This document shows positions 25,427 to 34,987 of a DNA stretch of 64,000 nucleotides, in pieces. The stretch's first letter is position 1, and each line of letters starts with the position of its first letter. The stretch lies in NCBI RefSeq assembly GCF_014202335.1, contig NZ_JACHGP010000016.1:1-64000 (forward strand), written 5' to 3'. Under the pieces are notes generated by a model. It did no database searches, had not been told where the DNA came from, and saw nothing but the letters and a program-made list of their open reading frames with translations. The position numbers were made by a program, and so were the translations under genes. The stretch comes from Mycobacterium sp. AZCC_0083 (GTDB taxonomy: Bacteria; Actinomycetota; Actinomycetes; Mycobacteriales; Mycobacteriaceae).

Positions 25427-28400
25427 ATGGCGCCCCAAACCCAAGGGCTGTACAACCCCGCATACGAGCATGACTCCTGTGGTGTCGCGATGGTCGCCGA
25501 CATGCACGGTCGTCGCAGCCGCGACATCGTGGACAAGGCCATCACCGCGCTTCTGAACATGGAGCACCGTGGCGCACAGGGTGCCGAACCGAACACCGGC
25601 GACGGTGCGGGGATCCTGCTGCAGGTGCCCGACGAGTTCCTCCGGGCCGTCGTCGACTTCGAGCTGCCCGAGGAAGGCTCCTACGCGACGGGCATCGCGT
25701 TCCTGCCGCAGTCGTCGCGCGACGCCGCCAGCGCATGCGAGTCCGTCGGCAAGATCGTCGAGGCCGAGGGCCTGACGATGCTCGGCTGGCGCGACGTGCC
25801 GACCGACGATTCCTCGCTGGGTGCACTCGCCCGAGACGCGATGCCGACCTTCCGCCAGGTGTTCATCGGTGGGGCGTCCGGCATGGACCTGGAACGTCGC
25901 GCCTACGTGGTGCGCAAGCGCGCCGAGCACGAGCTGGGCACCAAGGGACCGGGCCAAGACGGCCCCGGTCGTGAAACCGTCTACTTCCCAAGTCTTTCCG
26001 GCCAGACCTTCGTCTACAAGGGCATGCTCACCACCCCGCAGCTGCGGGCGTTCTACCTCGACCTGCAGGACGAGCGGCTGACCAGCGCGCTGGGCATCGT
26101 GCACTCCCGCTTCTCCACCAACACGTTCCCGTCCTGGCCGCTGGCGCACCCGTTCCGGCGCGTCGCACACAACGGCGAGATCAACACCGTCACCGGCAAC
26201 GAGAACTGGATGCGGGCGCGCGAAGCGCTCATCCACACCGACGTCTTCGGGTCCTACGCCGACGTCGACAAGATCTTCCCGACCTGCACCCCCGGCGCAT
26301 CGGACACCGCGCGCTTCGACGAGGTGCTCGAACTGCTGCACCTCGGCGGCCGCAGCCTGCCTCACGCCATGCTGATGATGATCCCCGAGGCGTGGGAGCG
26401 GCACGATTCGATGGACCCCGCCCGGCGGGCGTTCTACGAGTACCACTCGTCCCTGATGGAGCCGTGGGACGGCCCGGCGTCGGTGTGCTTCACCGACGGC
26501 ACCGTGATCGGTGCGGTGCTGGACCGCAACGGCCTGCGCCCGTCGCGGATCTGGGTGACCGACGACGGCCTCGTCGTCCTGGCATCCGAGGCTGGTGTGC
26601 TCAATCTCGACCCGTCATGCGTCGTGCAGAAGATGCGCCTGCAGCCCGGCCGGATGTTCCTCGTCGACACGGCCCAGGGCCGCATCGTCTCCGACGAGGA
26701 GGTCAAGGCCGAACTCGCGGCCGACCTGCCGTATCAGGAATGGCTCGACGCGGGTCTGTTCCAGCTCGACGACCTGCCGCCCGGCGATTACATCCGCATG
26801 CCGCACCACCGGGTCGTGCTGCGCCAACAGGCCTTTGGCTACACCTACGAAGAGCTCAACATGCTGGTCGCGCCCATGGCGCGCACCGGTGCCGAGGCGC
26901 TCGGCTCGATGGGCACCGACACCCCCGTCGCGGTGTTGTCGGCGCGCCCGCGGATGCTCTACGACTACTTCCAGCAGCTGTTCGCCCAGGTGACGAACCC
27001 GCCGCTGGATGCCATCCGCGAAGAGGTGGTTACCAGCCTGCAGGGCAACGTCGGCCCGGAGGGCGACCTGCTCAACCCGAACGCCGAGTCCTGTCGGCAG
27101 ATCGTGCTGAAGCAGCCCATCCTGCGCAACGCCGAACTGTCGAAGCTGATCTGCGTCGACCCCGACCACGAGGTCCGCGGCCACAAGCACGGCCTGCGCG
27201 CGGCGGTCATCCGGTGCCTCTACCCCGTCGCACGGGGCGGCCAGGGCCTGAAGGAGGCGCTGGACGACGTCCGCGCGAAGGTGTCGGCCGCCATCCGCAA
27301 CGGCGCCCGCATCATCGTGCTGTCCGACCGTGAGTCCAACGAATCACTCGCACCGATCCCATCGCTGCTGAGCGTGTCGACCGTGCACCACCACCTCGTG
27401 CGCGACCGCACCCGCACCCAGGTCGGGCTCGTCGTCGAGGCAGGCGATGCCCGCGAGGTGCACCACATGGCAGCACTCGTCGGCTTCGGCGCCGCGGCGA
27501 TCAACCCGTACATGGCCTTCGAGTCCATCGAGGACATGGTGGACCGGGGTGTCATCACCGACATCTCGAGCGACCAGGCCAAGGCCAACTATGTGAAGGC
27601 CGCGGGCAAGGGCGTGCTGAAGGTGATGTCCAAGATGGGCATCTCCACACTGGCGTCCTACACCGGAGCTCAGCTGTTCCAGGCCATCGGCATCAGCCAG
27701 CAGGTGCTCGACGAGTACTTCACCGGGCTGAGCTGTCCGGTCGGGGGCATCGACCTCGACGACATCGCCGCCGACGTCGCGACCCGTCACGCGCTGGCCT
27801 ACCTGGACCGCCCCGACGAGCGCGCGCACCGCGAGCTCGAGGTCGGCGGCGAGTACCAGTGGCGCCGCGAGGGCGAGTACCACCTGTTCAACCCCGACAC
27901 CGTGTTCAAGCTGCAGCACGCCACCCGCACCGGCCAGTACTCGGTCTTCAAGGAGTACACCAAGCTGGTCGACGATCAGAGTGAGCGGTTCGCCTCGCTG
28001 CGCGGTCTGTTCAAGTTCCGCGACGACTTCCGTCAGCCGGTGCCGTTGGACGAGGTGGAGCCTGCCGCCGAGATCGTCAAGCGCTTCTCGACGGGCGCGA
28101 TGAGTTACGGCTCGATCTCCGCAGAAGCCCACGAGACCCTCGCAATCGCGATGAATCGTCTTGGCGGCCGGTCGAATTCGGGCGAAGGTGGCGAGTCCGT
28201 CCATCGATTCGAGCCCGAGGAGAATGGCGACTGGCGGCGCAGTGCCATCAAGCAGGTCGCGTCTGGCCGCTTCGGTGTGACCAGTCACTACCTCACCAAC
28301 TGCACCGACATCCAGATCAAGATGGCCCAGGGCGCGAAACCCGGTGAGGGCGGGCAGCTTCCGGGTCACAAGGTGTATCCGTGGGTGGCCGAGGTGCGGC

Positions 28401-30016
28401 ACTCCACGCCTGGCGTCGGCCTGATCTCGCCGCCGCCGCACCACGACATCTACTCCATCGAGGATCTCGCGCAGCTGATCCACGACCTGAAGAACGCCAA
28501 TCCTTCAGCGCGCGTGCACGTGAAGCTGGTCTCCGAGAACGGCGTCGGCACCGTGGCGGCAGGTGTCTCCAAGGCACACGCCGACGTGGTGCTGATCTCC
28601 GGGCACGACGGAGGCACCGGAGCCACTCCGCTCACCTCGCAGAAGCATGCGGGCGCGCCGTGGGAGCTCGGCCTTGCCGAGACGCAGCAGACGTTGCTGC
28701 TCAACGGACTGCGCGACCGCATCGTGGTGCAGGTCGACGGTCAGCTCAAGACCGGTCGCGACGTCGTCGTCGCCGCGCTGCTCGGCGGTGAGGAATTCGG
28801 TTTCGCCACAGCGCCTCTGGTGGTGGCCGGTTGCATCATGATGCGGGTGTGTCACCTCGACACCTGCCCGGTCGGCGTCGCCACGCAGAATCCGTTGCTG
28901 CGGGAACGCTTCAACGGCAAGCCCGAGTTCGTGGAGAACTTCTTCCTGTTCATCGCCGAGGAAGTGCGCGAACTCATGGCGCAGTTGGGCTTCCGCACGG
29001 TCAACGAGATGGTCGGTCAGGTCGGGGCGCTCGATACCAAGCAGGCGGCCGAACATTGGAAGGCCCACAAGCTGGACCTGACGCCTGTGCTGCACGAGCC
29101 CGAATCGGCGTTCATGAACCAGGATCTGTACTGCAGTTCACGCCAGGATCACGGGTTGGACAAGGCGCTCGATCAGCAGTTGATCGTGCAATGCCGTGAG
29201 GCCTTGGACAATGGGACAACGGTTCGATTTAGCACCAGCATCGCCAACGTCAACCGCACGGTCGGCACGATGCTCGGCCACGAGTTGACCAAGGCTCATG
29301 GCGGGCAAGGACTTCCGGACGGAACCATCGACATCACGTTCGAAGGGTCGGCGGGCAACAGCTTCGGGGCGTTCGTGCCCAAGGGCATCACCCTTCGGGT
29401 GTACGGCGACGCCAACGACTACGTGGGCAAGGGCCTGTCCGGCGGACGCATCGTCGTGCGGCAGTCGGAGAGCGCACCCGCGGGGTACGTGGCCGAGGAC
29501 AACATCATCGCGGGCAACGTCATCCTGTTCGGTGCGACCAGCGGGCAGGCATTTCTACGCGGACAGGTCGGCGAGCGGTTCGCGGTGCGCAACTCGGGCG
29601 CGCACGCGGTGGTCGAGGGTGTCGGCGACCACGGCTGCGAGTACATGACGGGCGGCAAGGTCGCGATCCTCGGACCCACCGGCCGCAACTTCGCCGCGGG
29701 CATGTCCGGCGGCATGGCCTTCGTCTACGACCCGCGGGGCGTGCTGCCGAACAACCTCAACGCCGAGATGGTGGACCTCGAGGAGATCGAGGACGACTCC
29801 GACGACTCGGCATGGCTGCACGACATCATCCAGGCTCACGTCGACGCCACCGATTCTGCTGTGGGTCAACGTGTTCTGTCCGACTGGGAGTCCGAACTGA
29901 AGCACTTCGTCAAGGTGATGCCGCGCGACTACAAGTCCGTCCTTGCGGCCATCGCAGAAGCCGAGCGCAACGGCGAGAACGTCAACGAGGCGATCATGGC
30001 GGCGGCGCGTGGCTGA
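25427..30016 (+). CDS. gltB: Glutamate synthase large subunit (NADPH-GOGAT alpha)
   Basis: A 1529-residue enzyme, the expected length, that makes two glutamates from glutamine and 2-oxoglutarate with GltD. It starts with a 17-residue propeptide, so Cys18 in EHDSCGVAMVAD becomes the N-terminal nucleophile of the Ntn amidotransferase domain; HNGEINTVTGNENW is in the same domain. The FMN-binding synthase barrel includes SGHDGGTGATPLTS, and CIMMRVCHLDTCPVGVATQ carries the three cysteines of the 3Fe-4S cluster near residues 1135-1146. The C-terminal GXGXG beta-helix contains repeats such as GKGLSGGRIVV. ATG 25427 matches the homologues' start. It overlaps gltD by eight bases. Confidence 0.97.
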   Translation: MAPQTQGLYNPAYEHDSCGVAMVADMHGRRSRDIVDKAITALLNMEHRGAQGAEPNTGDGAGILLQVPDEFLRAVVDFELPEEGSYATGIAFLPQSSRDAASACESVGKIVEAEGLTMLGWRDVPTDDSSLGALARDAMPTFRQVFIGGASGMDLERRAYVVRKRAEHELGTKGPGQDGPGRETVYFPSLSGQTFVYKGMLTTPQLRAFYLDLQDERLTSALGIVHSRFSTNTFPSWPLAHPFRRVAHNGEINTVTGNENWMRAREALIHTDVFGSYADVDKIFPTCTPGASDTARFDEVLELLHLGGRSLPHAMLMMIPEAWERHDSMDPARRAFYEYHSSLMEPWDGPASVCFTDGTVIGAVLDRNGLRPSRIWVTDDGLVVLASEAGVLNLDPSCVVQKMRLQPGRMFLVDTAQGRIVSDEEVKAELAADLPYQEWLDAGLFQLDDLPPGDYIRMPHHRVVLRQQAFGYTYEELNMLVAPMARTGAEALGSMGTDTPVAVLSARPRMLYDYFQQLFAQVTNPPLDAIREEVVTSLQGNVGPEGDLLNPNAESCRQIVLKQPILRNAELSKLICVDPDHEVRGHKHGLRAAVIRCLYPVARGGQGLKEALDDVRAKVSAAIRNGARIIVLSDRESNESLAPIPSLLSVSTVHHHLVRDRTRTQVGLVVEAGDAREVHHMAALVGFGAAAINPYMAFESIEDMVDRGVITDISSDQAKANYVKAAGKGVLKVMSKMGISTLASYTGAQLFQAIGISQQVLDEYFTGLSCPVGGIDLDDIAADVATRHALAYLDRPDERAHRELEVGGEYQWRREGEYHLFNPDTVFKLQHATRTGQYSVFKEYTKLVDDQSERFASLRGLFKFRDDFRQPVPLDEVEPAAEIVKRFSTGAMSYGSISAEAHETLAIAMNRLGGRSNSGEGGESVHRFEPEENGDWRRSAIKQVASGRFGVTSHYLTNCTDIQIKMAQGAKPGEGGQLPGHKVYPWVAEVRHSTPGVGLISPPPHHDIYSIEDLAQLIHDLKNANPSARVHVKLVSENGVGTVAAGVSKAHADVVLISGHDGGTGATPLTSQKHAGAPWELGLAETQQTLLLNGLRDRIVVQVDGQLKTGRDVVVAALLGGEEFGFATAPLVVAGCIMMRVCHLDTCPVGVATQNPLLRERFNGKPEFVENFFLFIAEEVRELMAQLGFRTVNEMVGQVGALDTKQAAEHWKAHKLDLTPVLHEPESAFMNQDLYCSSRQDHGLDKALDQQLIVQCREALDNGTTVRFSTSIANVNRTVGTMLGHELTKAHGGQGLPDGTIDITFEGSAGNSFGAFVPKGITLRVYGDANDYVGKGLSGGRIVVRQSESAPAGYVAEDNIIAGNVILFGATSGQAFLRGQVGERFAVRNSGAHAVVEGVGDHGCEYMTGGKVAILGPTGRNFAAGMSGGMAFVYDPRGVLPNNLNAEMVDLEEIEDDSDDSAWLHDIIQAHVDATDSAVGQRVLSDWESELKHFVKVMPRDYKSVLAAIAEAERNGENVNEAIMAAARG

Positions 30017-31475
30017 TCCCCGCGGTTTCCTCAAGCACACGCACCGCGAGACCCCGCAGCGCCGGCCGGTCCCGCTGCGCCTTCGCGACTGGAAAGAGGT
30101 CTACGAGGACTTCTCCCACGACGTGCTGCAGGATCAGGCTGCACGCTGCATGGATTGCGGAATCCCGTTCTGTCACAACGGCTGCCCCCTCGGCAACCTG
30201 ATTCCCGAGTGGAACGACCTGGTCTACCGGGACCGCTGGCGTGACGCCATCGAGCGTCTGCACGCCACCAACAACTTCCCGGAGTTCACCGGAAGATTGT
30301 GCCCCGCACCGTGCGAGTCGTCGTGCGTCCTCGGCATCAACCAGGATGCGGTGACCATCAAGCAGGTCGAGGTCGAGATCATCGACAACGCCTTCGACAA
30401 GGGCTGGGTGGTGCCCCTTCCGCCGGACCGGCTGACCAACAAGAAGGTCGCGGTCGTCGGGTCGGGTCCCGCAGGTCTGGCTGCCGCGCAGCAGCTGACG
30501 AGGGCCGGGCACCAAGTCACGGTGTTCGAGCGCGCCGATCGGATCGGTGGGCTTCTCCGCTACGGCATTCCCGAGTTCAAGATGGAGAAGCGCCACATCG
30601 ACCGCCGCATCGAGCAGATGGAGGCCGAGGGCACGCAGTTCCGGACCGGGGTGAACGTCGGGGTCGACCTCACGGCCGCGCAACTGCGGTTGAACTACGA
30701 CGCCGTGGTGCTGACCGGCGGCGCGACGGACTGGCGCGACCTGCCGATCCCAGGGCGCGAGCTCGACGGCATTCACCAGGCCATGGAGTACCTGCCGTGG
30801 GCCAACCGCGTGCAGAACGGGGACCCGGTTGTCGGCGATGACGGGGAACCGCCGATCACCGCCAAGGGCAAGAAGGTGGTCATCATCGGCGGTGGCGACA
30901 CCGGCGCAGACTGCCTTGGCACCGCACACCGCCAGGGTGCGGCCAGCGTGCATCAGTTCGAGATCATGCCGCGGCCTCCGGAGGAGCGTGCGGAGTCGAC
31001 GCCGTGGCCGACCTACCCGCTGATGTACCGCATCGCCTCTGCGCACGAAGAGGGCGGCGAGCGTGTCTTCTCGGTCAACACCGAGGAATTCGTCGGCGTC
31101 GACGGGCACGTCACCGGACTGAGGGTGCACGAAGTGGAGATGCGGGACGGCAAGTTCGCCCGCCTGGACGGCAGCGACTTCAACCTGGACGCGGACCTGG
31201 TATTACTGGCGATGGGCTTCGTCGGCCCCGAGAAGCCGGGACTGCTGACCTCCCTTAGCGTCGAGCTGACCGACCGCGGCAACGTCGCGCGCAACGACGA
31301 CTTCCAGACGTCGGTGCCCGGCGTCTTCGTTGCTGGCGACATGGGTCGCGGACAGTCGCTGATCGTGTGGGCGATCGCCGAGGGCAGGGCCGCTGCCGCC
31401 GGCGTGGACCGCTATCTGATGGGGCAGACCGCGCTACCTGCGCCGATCAAACCCACCGCTGCGCCACAGCGGTAG
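30009..31475 (+). CDS. gltD: Glutamate synthase small subunit (NADPH-GOGAT beta)
   Basis: A 488-residue flavoprotein passing electrons from NADPH through FAD and 4Fe-4S clusters to GltB. N-terminal cysteines are in RCMDCGIPFCHNGCPLGN and LCPAPCESSCVLG. The FAD motif is VVGSGPAGLAAAQQLTRAGH, the NADPH motif VVIIGGGDTGADCLGTAHRQ, and GVFVAGDMGRGQSLIVWAI is the closing FAD motif. The GTG start at 30009 overlaps the end of gltB, so the subunits are made from one coupled message. Confidence 0.97.
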   Translation: MADPRGFLKHTHRETPQRRPVPLRLRDWKEVYEDFSHDVLQDQAARCMDCGIPFCHNGCPLGNLIPEWNDLVYRDRWRDAIERLHATNNFPEFTGRLCPAPCESSCVLGINQDAVTIKQVEVEIIDNAFDKGWVVPLPPDRLTNKKVAVVGSGPAGLAAAQQLTRAGHQVTVFERADRIGGLLRYGIPEFKMEKRHIDRRIEQMEAEGTQFRTGVNVGVDLTAAQLRLNYDAVVLTGGATDWRDLPIPGRELDGIHQAMEYLPWANRVQNGDPVVGDDGEPPITAKGKKVVIIGGGDTGADCLGTAHRQGAASVHQFEIMPRPPEERAESTPWPTYPLMYRIASAHEEGGERVFSVNTEEFVGVDGHVTGLRVHEVEMRDGKFARLDGSDFNLDADLVLLAMGFVGPEKPGLLTSLSVELTDRGNVARNDDFQTSVPGVFVAGDMGRGQSLIVWAIAEGRAAAAGVDRYLMGQTALPAPIKPTAAPQR

Positions 31476-31717
31476 TCCAAGCCCGCGATTTCTGCAGTAG
31501 GGCTGCTTGTCGTCGACGATCGCGACCACTGCGCAGATCTCGGTGAGATGGCCAGGCGGTCCGAGTCCCAATAACCACTTGAGTCACACTAGAAACATCT
31601 GACTTTATTTCGGCGAGTCGCTTGATGTTAGCCAGGTCACAGGTGTCTAATGAAACGCGGGGGTCGTGCCTAGTCTGGCCCCATCGGTGCAGCAATACCG
31701 ACGCAGGAGAGACGACC

Positions 31718-31858
31718 GTGCACATCAACCCGCTGTCCCCATCGAAGATGAAGCGTATCGCCTGGTCATATCTTCGCCACCCGGTGAAGTGCCGCGAGTG
31801 GCCGGCCAAGCACGAGCGCCTGATCACCATGGACGAACTCCTCCGCTACGGCGTCTGA
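31718..31858 (+). CDS. Very small basic protein downstream of gltBD
   Basis: A 46-residue protein from GTG 31718 with GGAGAG ten bases upstream. It is Lys/Arg rich with a central KRIAWSYLRHPVKC and an acidic end (ITMDELLRYGV). I do not recognise the family. The good ribosome site, codon use like its neighbours and a GC stem directly after its stop argue for a real gene. It has its own 240-bp upstream gap, so it may not belong to the gltBD operon. Confidence 0.55.
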   Translation: MHINPLSPSKMKRIAWSYLRHPVKCREWPAKHERLITMDELLRYGV

Positions 31859-31866
31859 CCCGGAGT

Positions 31867-31883
31867 CCCGGCTTTCCGCCGGG
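31867..31883 (+). terminator. Stem-loop after the small gene
   Basis: CCCGGC-TTTCC-GCCGGG, a perfect 6-bp stem eight bases past the stop, followed a little later by ATTGTTT. Confidence 0.6.
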
Positions 31884-31916
31884 CCTGGCGATTGTTTGCT
31901 TAGGTGCTATATCTAC

Positions 31917-31958
31917 TTATCCGTCAGTAAAAACGTCTTATCCGTCAGTAAAAACGTC
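31917..31958. repeat. Two tandem 21-bp AT-rich direct repeats
   Basis: Two identical adjacent units, each starting TTATCCGTCAG and ending TAAAAACGTC, occupy 31917-31937 and 31938-31958. They are far more AT-rich than the surroundings and lie in the gap between two convergent transcription units. Function unknown. Confidence 0.75.
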
Positions 31959-32051
31959 GCACCGGCCTGCCCGTTGACATAGGGCTGAGGGCGCAGTGCA
32001 CCCGTACTTCGTCGCCCTCAGCGCTATCCGAACGCACCAGGCGTTGAGGCG

Positions 32052-33131
32052 TCAGGACAGCGTGATGCGCTCGCGGCTGCGCGCGGCGTCCCCTGTCACG
32101 GCATTGAAGAAGTAGGTCCGCTGGGGAGCCGCGGCGAGGCCGATCCGCGTGCCGGAATCCAACGCGACGTCTGCGGGCGCCTGGACGATCACCCGCGTCT
32201 CACCCACCAACGCGGTGACCAGGACGTGGCTGCCGAGCGGTTCCACGAAATCGACGACGGCGGGCACCATTCCGTCGGCGCGGGAGGTGTGCAGCTGCAG
32301 ATGCTCGGGCCGCACCCCGACGGTCACCGGACCGTCGGGCTCCTGAACTTCCGTCACTGCGGCGCCGCCGACATGAAGGACTCCGGCGCGCACGACGCCA
32401 GGCATCAGGTTCATCGGCGGACTGCCCATGAACGCCGCGACGAACGTGTTGGCAGGCCGGTTGTAGATGTCGTCGGTGGTGCCGATCTGCTGCACCTCGC
32501 CGTTGGACATCACACACAGCCGATCGCCGAGGGTCATCGCCTCGACCTGGTCATGGGTGACGTAGATGGAGGTGACGGGTAGTTCGCGGTGCAACCGCTT
32601 CAGGTCGCCACGCACCTGATTGCGAAGCTTCGCATCGAGATTCGACAGCGGCTCGTCGAGCAGGAACGCCTGCGGTTGGCGCACCAGGGCGCGCCCCATG
32701 GCCACCCGTTGACGCTGCCCGCCGGAGAGCTGGCCGGGCTTGCGATCGAGGAGCTCGGTGATCTGCAGAAGGTCTGCGGTCTCGCGAACGCGCCGGTCGA
32801 TCTCGGCGCGCGGGGTTCTGCGCTGCCGCAGACCGTAGGCGAGGTTTCGATACACGGTCATGTGCGGGTAGAGCGCGTAGTTCTGAAACACCATCGCGAT
32901 GTCCCGCTGGCCGGGGCTCAGGTGGTTGACCGTCGTACCGCCGATTCTGATCTCGCCCGATGTCGGCTTGTCCAGCCCAGCGAGCAGGCGCAACGCCGTG
33001 CTCTTGCCGCATCCTGACGGTCCGACCAGGATCAGGAACTCCCCGTCCGACACCGTCAGATTGAGGCCCTTGAGGGCGGTGACGCCCCCCGCGTAGCGCC
33101 GTGTGACGTCGTGGAACTCTACCTCTGCCAA
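32052..33131 (-). CDS. Sugar ABC transporter ATP-binding protein (MalK/UgpC type)
   Basis: A 359-residue ATPase. Walker A GPSGCGKST is near residue 37, Q-loop FQNYALYPHMTV, signature LSGGQRQRVAMGRAL, Walker B FLLDEPLSNLDAK, H-loop YVTHDQVEAMTLGD, and a C-terminal TOBE/regulatory domain including VGVRPEHL. The start is TTG 33131 with GAGGGG upstream; no better start fits. It is the last gene of the amino-sugar operon, 11 bp after the second permease. Confidence 0.93.
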   Translation of the reverse strand: MAEVEFHDVTRRYAGGVTALKGLNLTVSDGEFLILVGPSGCGKSTALRLLAGLDKPTSGEIRIGGTTVNHLSPGQRDIAMVFQNYALYPHMTVYRNLAYGLRQRRTPRAEIDRRVRETADLLQITELLDRKPGQLSGGQRQRVAMGRALVRQPQAFLLDEPLSNLDAKLRNQVRGDLKRLHRELPVTSIYVTHDQVEAMTLGDRLCVMSNGEVQQIGTTDDIYNRPANTFVAAFMGSPPMNLMPGVVRAGVLHVGGAAVTEVQEPDGPVTVGVRPEHLQLHTSRADGMVPAVVDFVEPLGSHVLVTALVGETRVIVQAPADVALDSGTRIGLAAAPQRTYFFNAVTGDAARSRERITLS

Positions 33132-33142
33132 CGTCTTTCCCC

Positions 33143-34066
33143 TCAACCCTTGATACCGGTACTGGCCACCGACTGGACGAAATACTTCTGCGCGCCGACG
33201 AACACCAGCAGCATCGGCAGCAGGCTCATCACGTTGGCCGCCATCAGCAGCGGCCATCTGACCCGGTGTGCACCCTGGAAGTAGCTGAGCCCCAACGGAA
33301 TCGTCATCTGATCCTCGGTGGTGATCACGATCAGCGGCCACAGGAAGTCGTTCCACGACGTGAGAACGGTCAGGGCGGCCAGCGTCGACATCGCCGGCAG
33401 GGACAGTGGCAGCACGATCTTGAACAGCACGCCGAGCCGCGAGGTACCGTCGACCCTGGCCGCCTCCTCGAGTTCCACCGGAACCGTCTGGAAGAACTGA
33501 CGGAGGAAGAAGATGCCGAACGCGGTCGCGAGATTGGGCAGCATCAACGCACCGATGTGGTCGATGCCAAGGCCGGCCCAGACGTTGTCGCCGAACCACT
33601 TCACGATCAGGAACACCGGAATCATCGTCACCTGGAACGGCACCATGAGCGTCGCCATCAAGGTGACGAAAAGCGCTCCGCGACCGAGGAATCGGATGCG
33701 GGCGAAGGCGTAGCCGGCCAAGCTGCAGACCAGCAGGTTGCTCGCCAGCACCACCAACGTGACGATGCCGCTGTTGAGGAAGAAGTGCCCGAACGGCGCC
33801 GCGGCCCAGGCATCCGAGTAGTTCTGGAACCGCGGGCGCTCCGGCAGCAGTACTGGCGGAAAGCTGTTGGCCTCGCCCTCGGTCTCCAGAGAGGTGACGA
33901 GCATCCACAGCAGCGGGACGATCAGCAGGAAGGTCATCGGGATGAGGACCAGATGCCATGGGCTGAAGGGCAACCGAAGCTTCGGTATCCGTCGCCCACG
34001 TAGCGGCGGCGTCGGGGACGAGGTCTGGGCCGCGGGTACGGGAGTGGCGGCGAGTTCGGCGGTCAC
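33143..34066 (-). CDS. Sugar ABC transporter permease (MalG type)
   Basis: A 307-residue inner-membrane protein with six predicted helices after a Pro-rich cytoplasmic N-terminus. The EAA loop that contacts the ATPase is EEAARVDGTSRLGVLFKIVL, ending in LP. TSWNDFLWPL is the conserved MalG segment. Its start overlaps the stop of the other permease gene (ATGA). Confidence 0.92.
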   Translation of the reverse strand: MTAELAATPVPAAQTSSPTPPLRGRRIPKLRLPFSPWHLVLIPMTFLLIVPLLWMLVTSLETEGEANSFPPVLLPERPRFQNYSDAWAAAPFGHFFLNSGIVTLVVLASNLLVCSLAGYAFARIRFLGRGALFVTLMATLMVPFQVTMIPVFLIVKWFGDNVWAGLGIDHIGALMLPNLATAFGIFFLRQFFQTVPVELEEAARVDGTSRLGVLFKIVLPLSLPAMSTLAALTVLTSWNDFLWPLIVITTEDQMTIPLGLSYFQGAHRVRWPLLMAANVMSLLPMLLVFVGAQKYFVQSVASTGIKG

Positions 34067-34983
34067 GAGTTGTGCACGTGCTTACGGGCGAGCCGGAACT
34101 GCACGGCGGTGATGATCAGGATGACGACGAACAGCGCGTAGGCCATGGCTGCGGCGTACCCGGCGTCGAAGTGCACGAACGCCCGGTCCCAGAGGTAGTA
34201 GACGATGACGGTGGTGGCGCGAAGCGGCCCGCCGCGGGTGGTGGCGTACACCTCGTCGAACAGTTGCAGCGCGTTGATCGTCAGCCAGACCACCAGGAAC
34301 AGATTCGCGGGTCCGAGTAGGGGCACGGTGATGGTGCGAAAGCGGGCGAACGCGCCCGCGCCGTCGATCGCCGCGGCCTCGTGTAACTCGGTCGGAACCC
34401 CTTGCAGTGCAGCGAGATAGACGATCACCGCGAAGCCGGTCCACCCCCAGATCGTCATCGCGACGATCACGAAGAGGGCCTGCGAAGGGGAGGACAGGAA
34501 CGGCTGGGACGGCACGCCGACCGCGTTGAGTGCGGCGTTGACGAGACCGTAGTCACGGTCGGTCAGCCACAGGAAGATGATGCCCTGCGAGATGGTCGAG
34601 ACGGCCATGGTGATGTACGCGGCGGTGCGGTAGACGGAGATGAACCGCAGCGAGCGGTTCATCGCCGCGGCGACGAACAGACCGACCAGCATCGTGCCTG
34701 GCACGAACAACGCGGTGTAGATGATGGTGTGCTTGATGGCCTCGGTGAACACCGGGTCGTCAGCCAGCTTCCGGTAGTTGTCGAACCCGACCCATGGCGT
34801 CTCCGGCGTGAGCAGGTCGGAATGCTGGAACGACAGTTGTAGTGACATCAGCACCGGCAGCAGACCAAAGATGCCGATCAGCACCGCCGCCGGGCTCACC
34901 AGTGCCCACCCCGTCACGCTCTCCGTGCGGCCAAGGCGCAGGAACGATGCCAGCGGTCGTCGTGCGGGGCCGTCGTCGGGCAT
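34063..34983 (-). CDS. Sugar ABC transporter permease (MalF type)
   Basis: A 306-residue permease with six helices. The EAA loop is LHEAAAIDGAGAFARFRTIT, followed by VPLLGP. It pairs with the MalG-type protein to form the channel. It starts four bases after the stop of the binding-protein gene, which fits one polycistronic message. Confidence 0.92.
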   Translation of the reverse strand: MPDDGPARRPLASFLRLGRTESVTGWALVSPAAVLIGIFGLLPVLMSLQLSFQHSDLLTPETPWVGFDNYRKLADDPVFTEAIKHTIIYTALFVPGTMLVGLFVAAAMNRSLRFISVYRTAAYITMAVSTISQGIIFLWLTDRDYGLVNAALNAVGVPSQPFLSSPSQALFVIVAMTIWGWTGFAVIVYLAALQGVPTELHEAAAIDGAGAFARFRTITVPLLGPANLFLVVWLTINALQLFDEVYATTRGGPLRATTVIVYYLWDRAFVHFDAGYAAAMAYALFVVILIITAVQFRLARKHVHNS

Positions 34984-34987
34984 CTGG

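Noticed and set aside
25346..26446. 366-codon minus-strand frame in gltB
   Set aside because: Antisense to the amidotransferase domain; no protein features.
31447..31830. 127-codon minus-strand frame after gltD
   Set aside because: Overlaps the gltD end and the small gene on the other strand, with no motif or ribosome site.
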